DNA from: a bacterium
Lineage (GTDB): Bacteria; Hydrothermota; UBA3073; JACQXS01
Length of the DNA: 52,083 nucleotides
Reading direction: 5' to 3'
Assembly: GCA_030592575.1 (NCBI GenBank)
Contig: JAUVIV010000004.1
Span: forward strand, 1 to 52,083
The number at the start of each line of letters is the position of its first letter. The first letter of the stretch is position 1. Of this stretch, positions 25,083 to 33,174 are shown piece after piece. Below the pieces are notes generated by a model, which saw nothing but the letters and a program-made list of their open reading frames with translations, was not told the origin of the DNA and did not search any database. A program made the position numbers and the translations under genes.

Positions 25083-25842
25083 TATATGTTTTGGTGCTTG
25101 TCAAGAAAAATAATGAGAGTTTCTCTATGTTTTTTGAATTCTTTTTTGTGGATTGCTAAATAGTAGCAATTATGTGAGTTTGTGTTTAGTTTTTTTCTTT
25201 TCGAAAGTTCTGGATTTTCTATTGTGGTATGTGAAAAGATGAAAATATTTTATCTACAATCGTATAAAATGGGTAATCGCTTGTATCTTGTAGATGGCTT
25301 ATTTGTTAGTAAGTTGGAGCGGTTTTGATTTTTTGATTTGGAAGATCTGAAAAAATTACCTATGCTTATGAAACAATATGTTTTTGTCGTCGAAAAACTC
25401 TTTTGCCTTAAACCCCTCTTGAAAAACAATTAACTCAATAATATTTTGTTTGTGCATAATAATTGCAAGTTTATTTGCACTTAACTCCTTATATTAAAGC
25501 AACTTCTTTCCTTTGGTAGTCAGTAAATTTTTTAATGCAATGTTTTTTGATATATACGTATCGAAAGAGAACTTAACTCTTTATGATATAAACCTTTAGT
25601 TTGCAATGCTCTCGTTGGATTTAAATTTATTTTTCAAATTCTCTTGACAAGGGTTAAATTTTTATGTACTTCTTAATCTTTATGTTTCATTCCTTTTTTG
25701 TCAAGTCCTTTTTTGTCAAGAGTAATTCAAAGAGTAATCCTTTGTCTATAAGTGTGTATGTGGCTTTTGTGGGGAGGAGCTTGGAATTCTTATGGGTATA
25801 AATATGGGGATATGTGGGGATGTATTGGGAAAAAAGGATCTC
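25083..25842 (+). other. Long intergenic region (760 bases) before the hydrogenase operon
   Basis: No convincing gene is visible. It contains an inverted repeat ATCTACAA (25252-25259) and TTGTAGAT (25288-25295), the sequence CTTGACAAG at 25643-25651 with TTGACA as a possible -35 (25644-25649; weak -10 TACTTC at 25667), a perfect tandem repeat at 25691-25720, and a repeated AAGAGTAAT (25719, 25731). The length, low GC and motifs suggest a complex control region for the divergent fur and hydrogenase operons. A decayed gene is also possible. Confidence 0.5.
25691..25720. repeat. Perfect 15-bp tandem duplication
   Basis: TCCTTTTTTGTCAAG occurs twice back to back. Each unit ends in TTGTCAAG, the reverse of the CTTGACAA present at 25643. 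This could be a repeated operator in front of the hydrogenase operon. Confidence 0.6.
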
Positions 25843-26265
25843 ATGGAAAAGACTTTTGAGCCAAAGATAATATGTTTTCTTTGTAATTGGTGTACTTATG
25901 CTGGTGCTGATCTTGCGGGGACTTCAAGGATTCAGTATAAACCTAATGGCATACCTATTAGAGTTATGTGTTCCAGCAGGGTAGACCCAATGCATATTCT
26001 TTGGGCGTTTAAGCACGGAGCGGATGGAGTTCTTATCGGAGGATGTCATCCGGGAGATTGTCATTATCAAAACGGGAATTATAAAACAAGAAGAAGGGTT
26101 TTTCTTCTGGAAAAGGTGCTTAAGGATTTTGGAATAGAGCCAAATCGTTTAAAGCTTGAGTGGATATCAGCATCAGAAGGTAGGAAATATGCAAAAGTAA
26201 TAGATGAATTTATTGAAGAGATTCGCAAACTTGGGCCATTAGCAATGGAACAATCAGAGGAATAG
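25843..26265 (+). CDS. mvhD: MvhD/FlpD-type [2Fe-2S] electron-transfer subunit (copy 1)
   Basis: MvhD links a [NiFe] hydrogenase or formate dehydrogenase to HdrA. I choose the ATG at 25843, with an AGGA site, since it gives MEKTFEPKIICFLCNWCTYAGADLAG and 140 residues, like the two other copies (141 residues, 38228 and 44820). A start at 25792 with a GGGGAGGAG site would add 17 residues. Conserved cysteines are in CNWCTY, VMCSSRVDP, and GGCHPGDCHYQ. The gene lies 42 bases before a large Fe-S flavoprotein and the hydrogenase genes, so it probably serves as electron entry between them. Confidence 0.9.
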   Translation: MEKTFEPKIICFLCNWCTYAGADLAGTSRIQYKPNGIPIRVMCSSRVDPMHILWAFKHGADGVLIGGCHPGDCHYQNGNYKTRRRVFLLEKVLKDFGIEPNRLKLEWISASEGRKYAKVIDEFIEEIRKLGPLAMEQSEE

Positions 26266-26307
26266 ATTTTCAATAATCGTTCCTAATAAAAGGAGGAGAA
26301 AAAAATT

Positions 26308-28482
26308 ATGTGGCAATTAAAAAATGATATTCAGGCAAAAGTAGAACCGTCTATAAAGCAAATTCTTCCATCTTGTCAGCTTGCCTGTCCTATAAATGAA
26401 GATATTCAAAGGACAAATGTTTTAATCTCTCTGCTTCCTGATAATGCTGAACAAGCAAAGGAAGGAATAATTCAGATTGGTGACTACCTGTATGAGACAA
26501 ATCCTCTTTTTACTATATGTGGTTATGTTTGTGGCTTATGCGAACTTGAATGTAATTATAAAACAAAAGGAGGGGCTGTTCGAAGAAGACTTCTAAAAAG
26601 ATTTCTATCCGATACTTATACTCCTTATCTTTCAGAGAAAAAGGCAATTGAGAATAAAAAAGATAAAGAAAAAGTTGCTGTAATTGGAGGTGGACCTGGC
26701 GGATTGATGTGTGCATGGGAATTGAGCAAGAAAGGATATGATGTTACTATTTTCGATTCTTCTCCGAAATTAGGTGGTGCAATGAGATACATTCCCAGCT
26801 ATCGTTTATCCCGAGAAGTAATTGATGATGCCGTTAATAACTTGGTGCGAATCGGAAATATAAAGGTAGAAAACAATGTAAAAATAAATGCTAATACTCT
26901 CGTTGAATTAAAGGAAAAAGGTTATAAAGCTTTTTTCGTTGCTATCGGAACACATTATCCTCGTCCATTAACATTTAGTAGAAAAGAAATATGTGGGCAA
27001 GATTTGGAAGGAGTAGAGTATGGACTTGCATTGCTCAGAGAAGTAGATAAAGGCAACATTCCATTGGATTACTTTAAAGGTAAAAAAGTAGTTGTCATTG
27101 GTGGTGGTAATGTAGCGTTTGATGTTGCCAGAACTGCTCGTAGAATAGGTAGCGAAAAAGTAACTCTTGTTTGTTTGGAGAATGCAGACAAAACTTCAAA
27201 AGATAAAATCCCTGCAGATATTGAGGAGATTGAGGGAGGAGAACAGGAAGGCGTTGAGGTAATCTATTCTCGAGGTGTCAGAGAAATTATAGGTGAGAAT
27301 GGAAAATTCTTAAAAATTGAGTGTCCAAAGTGTATCAGTGTTTTTGATGATAAAAGATTTAATCCTCGATTTGATGTTTCTGATTGTATAGAAATAGAAG
27401 GAGATACTCTCTTAATTACTATAGGACAAATGTCTGAAAGAGTATTTTTTCAAGATGCCGGACTTCTTAGCGAAGAAGGCAGACTTGCCGTTGATTCTCT
27501 TACATTACAGAGTTTAAATAAAGAAAATGTATTTATTGGTGGAGATGCAAGGAAAATAGGTTTTATGGCAGATGCGATGAAAGAAGGAATAAAAGCAGCA
27601 AAATCCATAAATGGTTATCTTAGAGGAATAGACTTTAAGCAAATAGCAATAAATTATGAAGTTTCCGAGATGCCGACAAAAAGAAATTATGAGGTGCAAC
27701 CTGAATTAAAATGGAAAACTCCGGAAGATAGAATAAACTTTGAATTGTTTGAAATGGGTTTTACGCTGGATGAAGCAAGAAAAGAAGCAAGAAGATGTTT
27801 AACATGCGGTCCTTGTACTTCTTGTAAAGCTTGTGTATCAGCTGGGATTGTAGACTCATTGCCAACAATCAATATAAAAGAAGAACTTTGTAGCGGATGT
27901 GGAATGTGTATTTTAACTTGCAACTATGATGCGGCACACTTAAAAGCACAGGATGGAAAACAGATTTCCGTTACAGATTTACTTAAGTGCAAGGCATGTG
28001 GTATGTGTGTTTCTGCTTGTCCGTCAGGGGCAAGAGAATTGACACCTGATATGCCTGATACATGGAAACAGGTAGTAGATTCCGGGCCAAAGATTGTTTG
28101 TTTTTCCTGTAAGTTCGGATGGGGATATTTGGAAAATCCACTTAAATCTTCTATAAAAAACTGGATACCTATTAACTGTATCGGCAGAATTGATATTACT
28201 CATATATTCAAAGCATTTGAAGAAGGTGCTAATGGGGTTTTACTTCTTGGATGTGCTGAAAAAAACTGTCATTTCCAAGATGGTGACTATGAAGCAAAAA
28301 AGAAAGTTTATCTTGCTCAAAAAGTTCTTGAATCACTCGGGATTAGAAAAGAAAGACTTAAGATGATACTCTCTTTTGATCCAAGTGGAGAGAAAATTGA
28401 GGAACTTATTGATGATTTTGCAAAAGAACTGGATAAGATTAAAGAAAATGAAGTAATAAATAACGAAGTGGTATTTTCTTAG
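26308..28482 (+). CDS. Glutamate synthase beta/NfnB-like Fe-S flavoprotein fused to ferredoxin domains and an MvhD-like tail
   Basis: This 724-residue cytosolic fusion probably moves electrons between NAD(P)H or a flavin and Fe-S partners. Order: an N-terminal Fer4_20-type domain (cysteines at 23, 27, 71, 75, 78, 82), a first dinucleotide fold (GGGPGGL near 127), a second (IGGGNVAFDVA near 272), an FAD-closing GDARKIGFMADAMKEG, three cysteine groups near 499-512, 528-540 and 560-572, and an MvhD-like tail from about 594. The tail keeps GCAEKNCHF and NCIGRID but not the CCNWCTY motif. It lies between mvhD and the hydrogenase small subunit, so it likely takes the place of HdrA in that operon. 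AGGAGG fixes the start. Confidence 0.85.
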   Translation: MWQLKNDIQAKVEPSIKQILPSCQLACPINEDIQRTNVLISLLPDNAEQAKEGIIQIGDYLYETNPLFTICGYVCGLCELECNYKTKGGAVRRRLLKRFLSDTYTPYLSEKKAIENKKDKEKVAVIGGGPGGLMCAWELSKKGYDVTIFDSSPKLGGAMRYIPSYRLSREVIDDAVNNLVRIGNIKVENNVKINANTLVELKEKGYKAFFVAIGTHYPRPLTFSRKEICGQDLEGVEYGLALLREVDKGNIPLDYFKGKKVVVIGGGNVAFDVARTARRIGSEKVTLVCLENADKTSKDKIPADIEEIEGGEQEGVEVIYSRGVREIIGENGKFLKIECPKCISVFDDKRFNPRFDVSDCIEIEGDTLLITIGQMSERVFFQDAGLLSEEGRLAVDSLTLQSLNKENVFIGGDARKIGFMADAMKEGIKAAKSINGYLRGIDFKQIAINYEVSEMPTKRNYEVQPELKWKTPEDRINFELFEMGFTLDEARKEARRCLTCGPCTSCKACVSAGIVDSLPTINIKEELCSGCGMCILTCNYDAAHLKAQDGKQISVTDLLKCKACGMCVSACPSGARELTPDMPDTWKQVVDSGPKIVCFSCKFGWGYLENPLKSSIKNWIPINCIGRIDITHIFKAFEEGANGVLLLGCAEKNCHFQDGDYEAKKKVYLAQKVLESLGIRKERLKMILSFDPSGEKIEELIDDFAKELDKIKENEVINNEVVFS

Positions 28483-28551
28483 AATGGTTAGATTCTATAA
28501 AGTATAAAAAAAGAGATAAGCCATTGTTTATTATAAACAAAGGAGGGAACT

Positions 28552-29544
28552 ATGGCTAAGCCGAAAGTTGCATTTTATTGGTGTGCTTCCTGTGGAGGAT
28601 GTGAAGAAACAGTAGTTGACCTGAATGAAGATATATTAAAAGTTACTGCGGCAGTAGATATTGTATTTTGGCCTGTTGCACTTGATTTTAAACGGAAAGA
28701 TGTTGAGGCATTAGGAAAAGGTGAAATAGCTGTCAGCTTTATTAACGGTGCAATTAGAAGTAGTGAACAAGAAGAGATGGTTAAACTATTAAGAGAAAAA
28801 TCCGGACTTGTGGTTGCGTTTGGTAGTTGTGCTCATCTTGGAGGAATAGTAGGGCTGGCAAATTTCTGGACAAAGAAAGAAATTTTTGAGAATGTATATA
28901 AAACAAGATATACAACAGTAAACCCAGACGGAGTATTTCCACAGGAAAAGACTGAAACCAAAGAAGGTACTCTAACACTCCCCAAATTTTATGATACAGT
29001 TAAAACATTAGACCAGACAATAGATGTTGATTATTATCTCCCCGGATGTCCACCACCACCTTCTTTGATAATGAGTGCAGTAACTACTATTCTTAGCGGT
29101 AAGTTGCCAGAGAAGGGTGCAGTACTTGCACCAAACAAATCTTTATGCGATACTTGTCCAAGAGCGGATACAAAACCAGAGAAATTAATTATGAAAGAAA
29201 TTAAAAGACCCCATGAAATTATGGCAGATCCTAATAAATGTTTTCTTGAACAAGGAATCATTTGTCTTGGACCTGTTACAAGAGCAGGTTGTGAGGAAAG
29301 ATGCATAAATGCTAATATGCCCTGCCGTGGGTGTTTTGGACCTGCAAAAGGAATTGAAGATCAGGGAGCAAAAGGATTATCAGCTATTGCATCTATATTA
29401 GGAGTTGAGGGCGAAGAAAAGATGACAGACGAAGAAGCAAAAAAGATGATAGACCAAATTGTTGATCCCGCAGGGACATTTTATAGATTCTCACTCCCTG
29501 CTTCGTTGCTTAAAAGGAAGAAGATGAAGGAGGAAGTAAAATGA
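28552..29544 (+). CDS. [NiFe] hydrogenase small subunit (group 3, MvhG-like)
   Basis: The 330-residue small subunit carries the Fe-S relay from the Ni-Fe site. Seen: CASCGGCEE near residue 11 (proximal cluster start), AFGSCAHLGG near 90, PGCPPPP near 163, and a C-terminal CFLEQGIICLGPVTRAGCEERC...CRGC for the other two clusters. There is no twin-arginine signal, so the enzyme is cytoplasmic as expected in group 3. AAAGGAGGG precedes the ATG. The stop overlaps the large-subunit start (ATGA), so stoichiometric translation is likely. Confidence 0.93.
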   Translation: MAKPKVAFYWCASCGGCEETVVDLNEDILKVTAAVDIVFWPVALDFKRKDVEALGKGEIAVSFINGAIRSSEQEEMVKLLREKSGLVVAFGSCAHLGGIVGLANFWTKKEIFENVYKTRYTTVNPDGVFPQEKTETKEGTLTLPKFYDTVKTLDQTIDVDYYLPGCPPPPSLIMSAVTTILSGKLPEKGAVLAPNKSLCDTCPRADTKPEKLIMKEIKRPHEIMADPNKCFLEQGIICLGPVTRAGCEERCINANMPCRGCFGPAKGIEDQGAKGLSAIASILGVEGEEKMTDEEAKKMIDQIVDPAGTFYRFSLPASLLKRKKMKEEVK

Positions 29545-31001
29545 AATGTATTACGATAGATCCGATAACAAGACTTGAAGGACACGGGAAGATAGAAATA
29601 TTCTTAAACGACGAAGGTAATGTAGAGAAAGCTTATTTACAAATCCCGGAACTTCGTGGGTTTGAGCAATTCTGCGAAGGTAGAGCCGCTGAGGAAATGC
29701 CTCGCATAACACCAAGAATTTGTGGTGTTTGCCCAACAGCTCATCATATAGCATCAGCAAAAGCATTAGACGACCTCTTTAAAGTAGAACCGACTTCACC
29801 TGCTAAAAAAATACGAGAGCTTATGTATTCCGCATTTGTGATAGAAGATCATATATTTCACTTCTTCTTTCTCGGAGCTCCTGAATTTATTACCGGTCTC
29901 AAGGTACCTGCTGCACAAAGAAATATTTTAGGTGTTATAGATAAAGTAGGACTTGAAATTGGAGGTAAAGTCATAGAAGTGAGAAAAAGAACTCGGAAAA
30001 TTATAACACTTATAGGAGGTAAAGTAGTTCATCCTGTTTGTGGACTTCCGGGGGGAGTATCAAAAGTACTTACAGAAGAAAATAGAAAGGAAATTAAAGA
30101 TGCTGCCGAATATGCAGTAGAGTTTGGAAAATTCGCACTTAAGTTGTTTGATGATGTGGTTCTTAAGAACAAGGAATATTTAGACCTTATTGCAGGTGAT
30201 GTTTACAAACATAGAACTTACTATATGGGACTTGTTGATAAAAATAATAAAGTTAATTTTTATGACGGAGATCTAAGAGTAGTTGATCCGGATGGTAAAG
30301 AATTTGCAAAATTCAATCCTCGTGATTATGCTGATTATATTGAAGAACGACCATCCGTATGGACTTACGTAAAATTCCCTTACCTCAAGAAGATAGGTTG
30401 GAAAGGTCTTGTAGATGGAAAAGATAGTGGAATTTTTCGAGTTGCACCGCTTGCAAGATTAAATGCTTCTGATGGAATGCCAACACCTCTTGCACAAGAA
30501 GCATACGAGAAAATGTACGATGTATTAGGAGGCAAGCCGGTTCATAATACATTAGCATTTCATTGGGCAAGACTTATTGAATCGCTTTGTGGTGCTGAGC
30601 GGATGCTTGAACTTGCAAAAGATCCTGAGATTACAGACCCTAATATCAGAAATATACCAACTGAAATTCCTACCGAAGGAGTTGGAGTTGTTGAAGCACC
30701 ACGAGGAACTCTTATTCATCATTACAAAACTGATAAAAGAGGTATCCTTACGGATGTTAATCTGATTGTTGCTACTCAGCATAATGCTCCTGCTATGTGT
30801 ATGTCGGTTGAAAAGGCAGCCAAATCTCTCATAAAAGAAGGCAAAGTGGATGATGCATTATTAAATATGGTTGAGATGGCATTCAGAGCTTACGATCCTT
30901 GCCATGCTTGCGCTACTCATTCTCTTCCGGGTCAGATGCCACTGGAGATAAATATTCACAACTCTGAAGGCAAAATTATTAAAACATTAGAACAATCATA
31001 G
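29541..31001 (+). CDS. [NiFe] hydrogenase large subunit (group 3, MvhA-like)
   Basis: The 486-residue catalytic subunit binds Ni and Fe(CN)2CO. The N-terminal ligand motif RICGVCPTAHH (near residue 57) and the C-terminal DPCHACATH (near 451) are intact, giving four cysteine ligands and no selenocysteine. About 22 residues follow the second motif; the C-terminal peptide after histidine is removed by the maturation protease encoded next. Sequence motifs suit F420-nonreducing (Mvh) or related bidirectional group 3 enzymes. Neighbour mvhD and an Hdr-like protein favour the Mvh type, with bifurcation of electrons as an inference. Confidence 0.95.
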   Translation: MKCITIDPITRLEGHGKIEIFLNDEGNVEKAYLQIPELRGFEQFCEGRAAEEMPRITPRICGVCPTAHHIASAKALDDLFKVEPTSPAKKIRELMYSAFVIEDHIFHFFFLGAPEFITGLKVPAAQRNILGVIDKVGLEIGGKVIEVRKRTRKIITLIGGKVVHPVCGLPGGVSKVLTEENRKEIKDAAEYAVEFGKFALKLFDDVVLKNKEYLDLIAGDVYKHRTYYMGLVDKNNKVNFYDGDLRVVDPDGKEFAKFNPRDYADYIEERPSVWTYVKFPYLKKIGWKGLVDGKDSGIFRVAPLARLNASDGMPTPLAQEAYEKMYDVLGGKPVHNTLAFHWARLIESLCGAERMLELAKDPEITDPNIRNIPTEIPTEGVGVVEAPRGTLIHHYKTDKRGILTDVNLIVATQHNAPAMCMSVEKAAKSLIKEGKVDDALLNMVEMAFRAYDPCHACATHSLPGQMPLEINIHNSEGKIIKTLEQS

Positions 31002-31021
31002 AGCAAATAGGAGAAGAAGAA

Positions 31022-31486
31022 ATGAAAACCCTTATACTCGGGCTTGGGAATCCTATTCTTTCAGATGATGCAATTGGAATAAGAATAGTTCAAGAACTTA
31101 AAAAGGTAATTCCTAATGCAGATAATATAGATTTTGTAGAAGCAAGTATTGCCGGAATTTCTATTTTAGACGAAATCACAGGATATGATAGATTAATACT
31201 AATCGATTCAATAAGAAATAGAAAAGGCAATGCGGGTGAAGTGTATAAAATGAAAATGAAAGATTTGAATATTACTGCACATTTAGCATCAAGCCATGGT
31301 ATGGATTTTGTTACTGCGATTGAACTCGGTCAAAGAGTAGGTTACCAAATACCTAAGGTTATTGACATATACGCTATAGAGATAGAAAACAATACTATAT
31401 TTAGAGAGAAGCTCTCATCCAAAGTAGAGACAAGTATTCCGAAGATTATAGATACAATAATGGAAGAAAATAAAGGAAAATTTTAA
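31022..31486 (+). CDS. [NiFe] hydrogenase maturation endopeptidase (HyaD/HycI family)
   Basis: This 154-residue protease cuts the C-terminal extension of the hydrogenase large subunit once Ni is in place. It starts with the family motif TLILGLGNPILSDDAIGIRIVQEL, in which glutamate/aspartate residues bind Ni, and has the conserved ASSHGMDF histidine near residue 93. It follows the large subunit by 20 bases. No hypA-F genes are in the window, so those must be elsewhere on the chromosome. Confidence 0.92.
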   Translation: MKTLILGLGNPILSDDAIGIRIVQELKKVIPNADNIDFVEASIAGISILDEITGYDRLILIDSIRNRKGNAGEVYKMKMKDLNITAHLASSHGMDFVTAIELGQRVGYQIPKVIDIYAIEIENNTIFREKLSSKVETSIPKIIDTIMEENKGKF

Positions 31487-31491
31487 AATCT

Positions 31492-31860
31492 ATGGAGCAA
31501 AGTATAGTAAAAAAAACTGAGAAAAAAGAATACAACGATATTATCGTGCAAGAGCTTATGGGAAAAATAGAAAAAGGTAATATTGTTTTGGTTGATGTAA
31601 GAAGACCTATTGAATATGCTCGAGGTTATATCAAAGGAAGTATTCTAATTCCACTTGCGGACATAGAAACAAGATATAAAGAAATATCCGATAGAGTTAC
31701 TTGCGAATGCAAAGAAACAATAATTTACTGTCGTAGTGGAGTAAGAAGTGTAATAGCAAGCAAGTTATTGATAAATTTAGGATTCAAGAATGTTACAAAT
31801 GTACTTGGTGGTATCATAGCATGGGAAAATGCTGGCGGTGAAGTCATAAAACAAGAATAA
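31492..31860 (+). CDS. Cytoplasmic single-domain rhodanese
   Basis: The 122-residue protein has no signal peptide and one rhodanese domain: LVDVRRPIEYARGYIKGSILIP, and the active-site loop IYCRSGVRS (Cys near residue 79), followed by VTNVLGGIIAWENAGGEV. It can carry a persulfide and pass sulfane sulfur to acceptors such as TusA. It is the last gene of the hydrogenase operon, five bases after the protease, which physically links sulfur carriage to hydrogen metabolism. A weak ribosome site suggests coupling with the protease. Confidence 0.88.
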   Translation: MEQSIVKKTEKKEYNDIIVQELMGKIEKGNIVLVDVRRPIEYARGYIKGSILIPLADIETRYKEISDRVTCECKETIIYCRSGVRSVIASKLLINLGFKNVTNVLGGIIAWENAGGEVIKQE

Positions 31861-31873
31861 TGAGAGTTATTTT

Positions 31874-31932
31874 AGAGATTTTTACAAGTAAAGTAAGACA
31901 AAAATTTGGTCTTGAGCCTAATAAAAATCTCT
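31874..31932 (+). terminator. Long stem-loop after the hydrogenase operon
   Basis: AGAGATTTTTA (31874-31884) and TAAAAATCTCT (31922-31932) are perfectly complementary 11-base arms around a 37-base loop, followed by CTTTT. It lies just after the rhodanese stop and could end transcription or protect the 3' end. Confidence 0.45.
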
Positions 31933-31979
31933 CTTTTATCTCAAAAATCATTTCTTATAAAAATAAGTTTTTTTTATTC

Positions 31980-32024
31980 TTGACATCGTATTAAGAGTGT
32001 TATAGTTATCAGGAAAAGTAATAC
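31980..32024 (+). promoter_or_regulatory. nikR promoter with NikR-like inverted repeat
   Basis: TTGACA (31980-31985) and TATAGT (32001-32006) form a promoter with a short 15-base spacer. Overlapping it is GTGTTA-N16-TAATAC (31997-32024), which has the 6-16-6 layout of the NikR operator (GTATGA-N16-TCATAC in E. coli). Another half, GTATTA, lies at 31988. The repeat ends nine bases before the nikR ATG. Confidence 0.55.
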
Positions 32025-32033
32025 TACATTATT

Positions 32034-32453
32034 ATGAGTGATGTAATAAGATTCGGTGTATCTTTAAGTCAGAAGCTTTTGGAAAGTTTTGACAGAGTTA
32101 TCACAAAGAAGGGATATACTTCAAGGTCAGAAGCAATAAGAGATCTTATCAGAAAGCATCTTGTGGAGTTAGAATGGGAAGATGAAACAAAAGAGACCGT
32201 AGGAACAATTACTCTTATCTATGGTCACGAGATAAAAGAACTCTGTGACAAATTGAACCATATCCAACATTATCATCTTGGTCCGATAATTTCCACTACA
32301 CATATTCATTTAAATGAACGTAATTGCTTAGAAGTTTTGATTGTTAAGGGGAAAGGAAAAGAGATAAAAGATCTTGCAAATAAACTTATAAGCATAAAAG
32401 GTGTGAAACACGGAAAGCTAACTATGACAACAACAGGGAAAGAATTGAATTAA
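32034..32453 (+). CDS. nikR: NikR nickel-responsive transcriptional regulator
   Basis: The 139-residue protein has a ribbon-helix-helix N-terminus (IRFGVSLSQKLLESFDRVI, SRSEAIRDLIRKHL) and a C-terminal ACT-like nickel domain. The high-affinity Ni ligands are in place: HYHLGPI near residue 81-83, then HIHLNERNC near 90-98 with the H-x-H-x5-C pattern of E. coli NikR. It should repress nickel import genes when Ni is plentiful. Location directly after a [NiFe] hydrogenase operon fits. Matching repeats lie in its own promoter and before the TonB receptor at 45481. Confidence 0.95.
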   Translation: MSDVIRFGVSLSQKLLESFDRVITKKGYTSRSEAIRDLIRKHLVELEWEDETKETVGTITLIYGHEIKELCDKLNHIQHYHLGPIISTTHIHLNERNCLEVLIVKGKGKEIKDLANKLISIKGVKHGKLTMTTTGKELN

Positions 32454-32537
32454 AAAGTAAATGAAAATGTTTGATTGCAAATTAAGTGATTTAGATAGAA
32501 TTGTTGATAGATCTTTTTTATATAACAAGGAGGTATT

Positions 32538-32894
32538 ATGGCGAAAGTAGCAATTACGTGTAATGGTTCAGAGCCCTCAAGTATTTTTCCACTTCTTATT
32601 TTAGGTTCAAGTGCAGTGGCATCCGGGGATGATGTAATATTATTCTTTACTCCTGAAGGCTCACCTACTCTGGTAAAAGGTAAACTTGAAGGAATGAAAG
32701 ATACAAAAGGATTGCCAGATCCGGTTGAATTATTTGAAGGTGTAATAGAACTCGGAGGCAAAGTACTTGTCTGCGAATTAGCGTTAGATGTTAAAGATTT
32801 GAAAAAAGAAGATTTGAGAGAGGGAGTAGAAATCGTGGGAGCCACTACATTTTTGAATGAGAGTAAAGATGCCACGATAACTTTTTCTTTCTAA
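32538..32894 (+). CDS. DsrE-like sulfur carrier
   Basis: The 118-residue protein has the DsrE/DsrF fold: a start KVAITCNGSEPSSIF, then AVASGDDVILFFTPEGS, and a conserved cysteine in GGKVLVCELALDVKDL near residue 75, with VEIVGATTFLNES afterwards. Proteins of this group hold sulfur as a persulfide on the cysteine and exchange it with TusA, whose gene is 25 bases downstream. An AGGAGG site precedes the ATG. A DsrEFH complex is not encoded; this is a single-gene form. Confidence 0.85.
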   Translation: MAKVAITCNGSEPSSIFPLLILGSSAVASGDDVILFFTPEGSPTLVKGKLEGMKDTKGLPDPVELFEGVIELGGKVLVCELALDVKDLKKEDLREGVEIVGATTFLNESKDATITFSF

Positions 32895-32919
32895 TTAAAT
32901 TATAATAGGAGGTAAAATT

Positions 32920-33156
32920 ATGGCAATTGAAACTAATCAAACTGTAGATTGTAAAGGGCTTTCATGTCCTATGCCAATTCTTAAACTTGCTAAGGGAATG
33001 AAGACTCTTGAAGTAGGGCAAGTGTTGGAGTTATTAGCTACTGACCCAGGTTCTAAACCTGATGTACCGGCATGGTGTGAAAAAACAGGAAATGAACTTA
33101 TAGAAGCAATGGAAGAAGAAGGAGTCTATAAGTACTATATCCGACGAGTTAAATAA
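32920..33156 (+). CDS. tusA: TusA-family sulfur carrier (copy 1)
   Basis: The 78-residue carrier contains the family motif CKGLSCPMPILKLAKGM, with the persulfide cysteine in CPMP near residue 17, and GQVLELLATDPGS followed by AWCEKTGNEL, where a second cysteine lies near 48. It passes sulfane sulfur between rhodaneses, DsrE-type proteins and target enzymes. The gene sits between dsrE-like and yeeE, an order known from thiosulfate and sulfur relay loci. A second copy lies at 37955. AGGAGG precedes the ATG. Confidence 0.93.
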   Translation: MAIETNQTVDCKGLSCPMPILKLAKGMKTLEVGQVLELLATDPGSKPDVPAWCEKTGNELIEAMEEEGVYKYYIRRVK

Positions 33157-33174
33157 ATTTAGGAGAGTGTAATA

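Noticed and set aside
25239-25328. Thirty-codon frame (MKIFYLQSYKMGNRLYLVDG...) in the gap before mvhD
   Set aside because: No ribosome site, no family match that I can support, and very short. It might be a transposase relic but the evidence is too thin.
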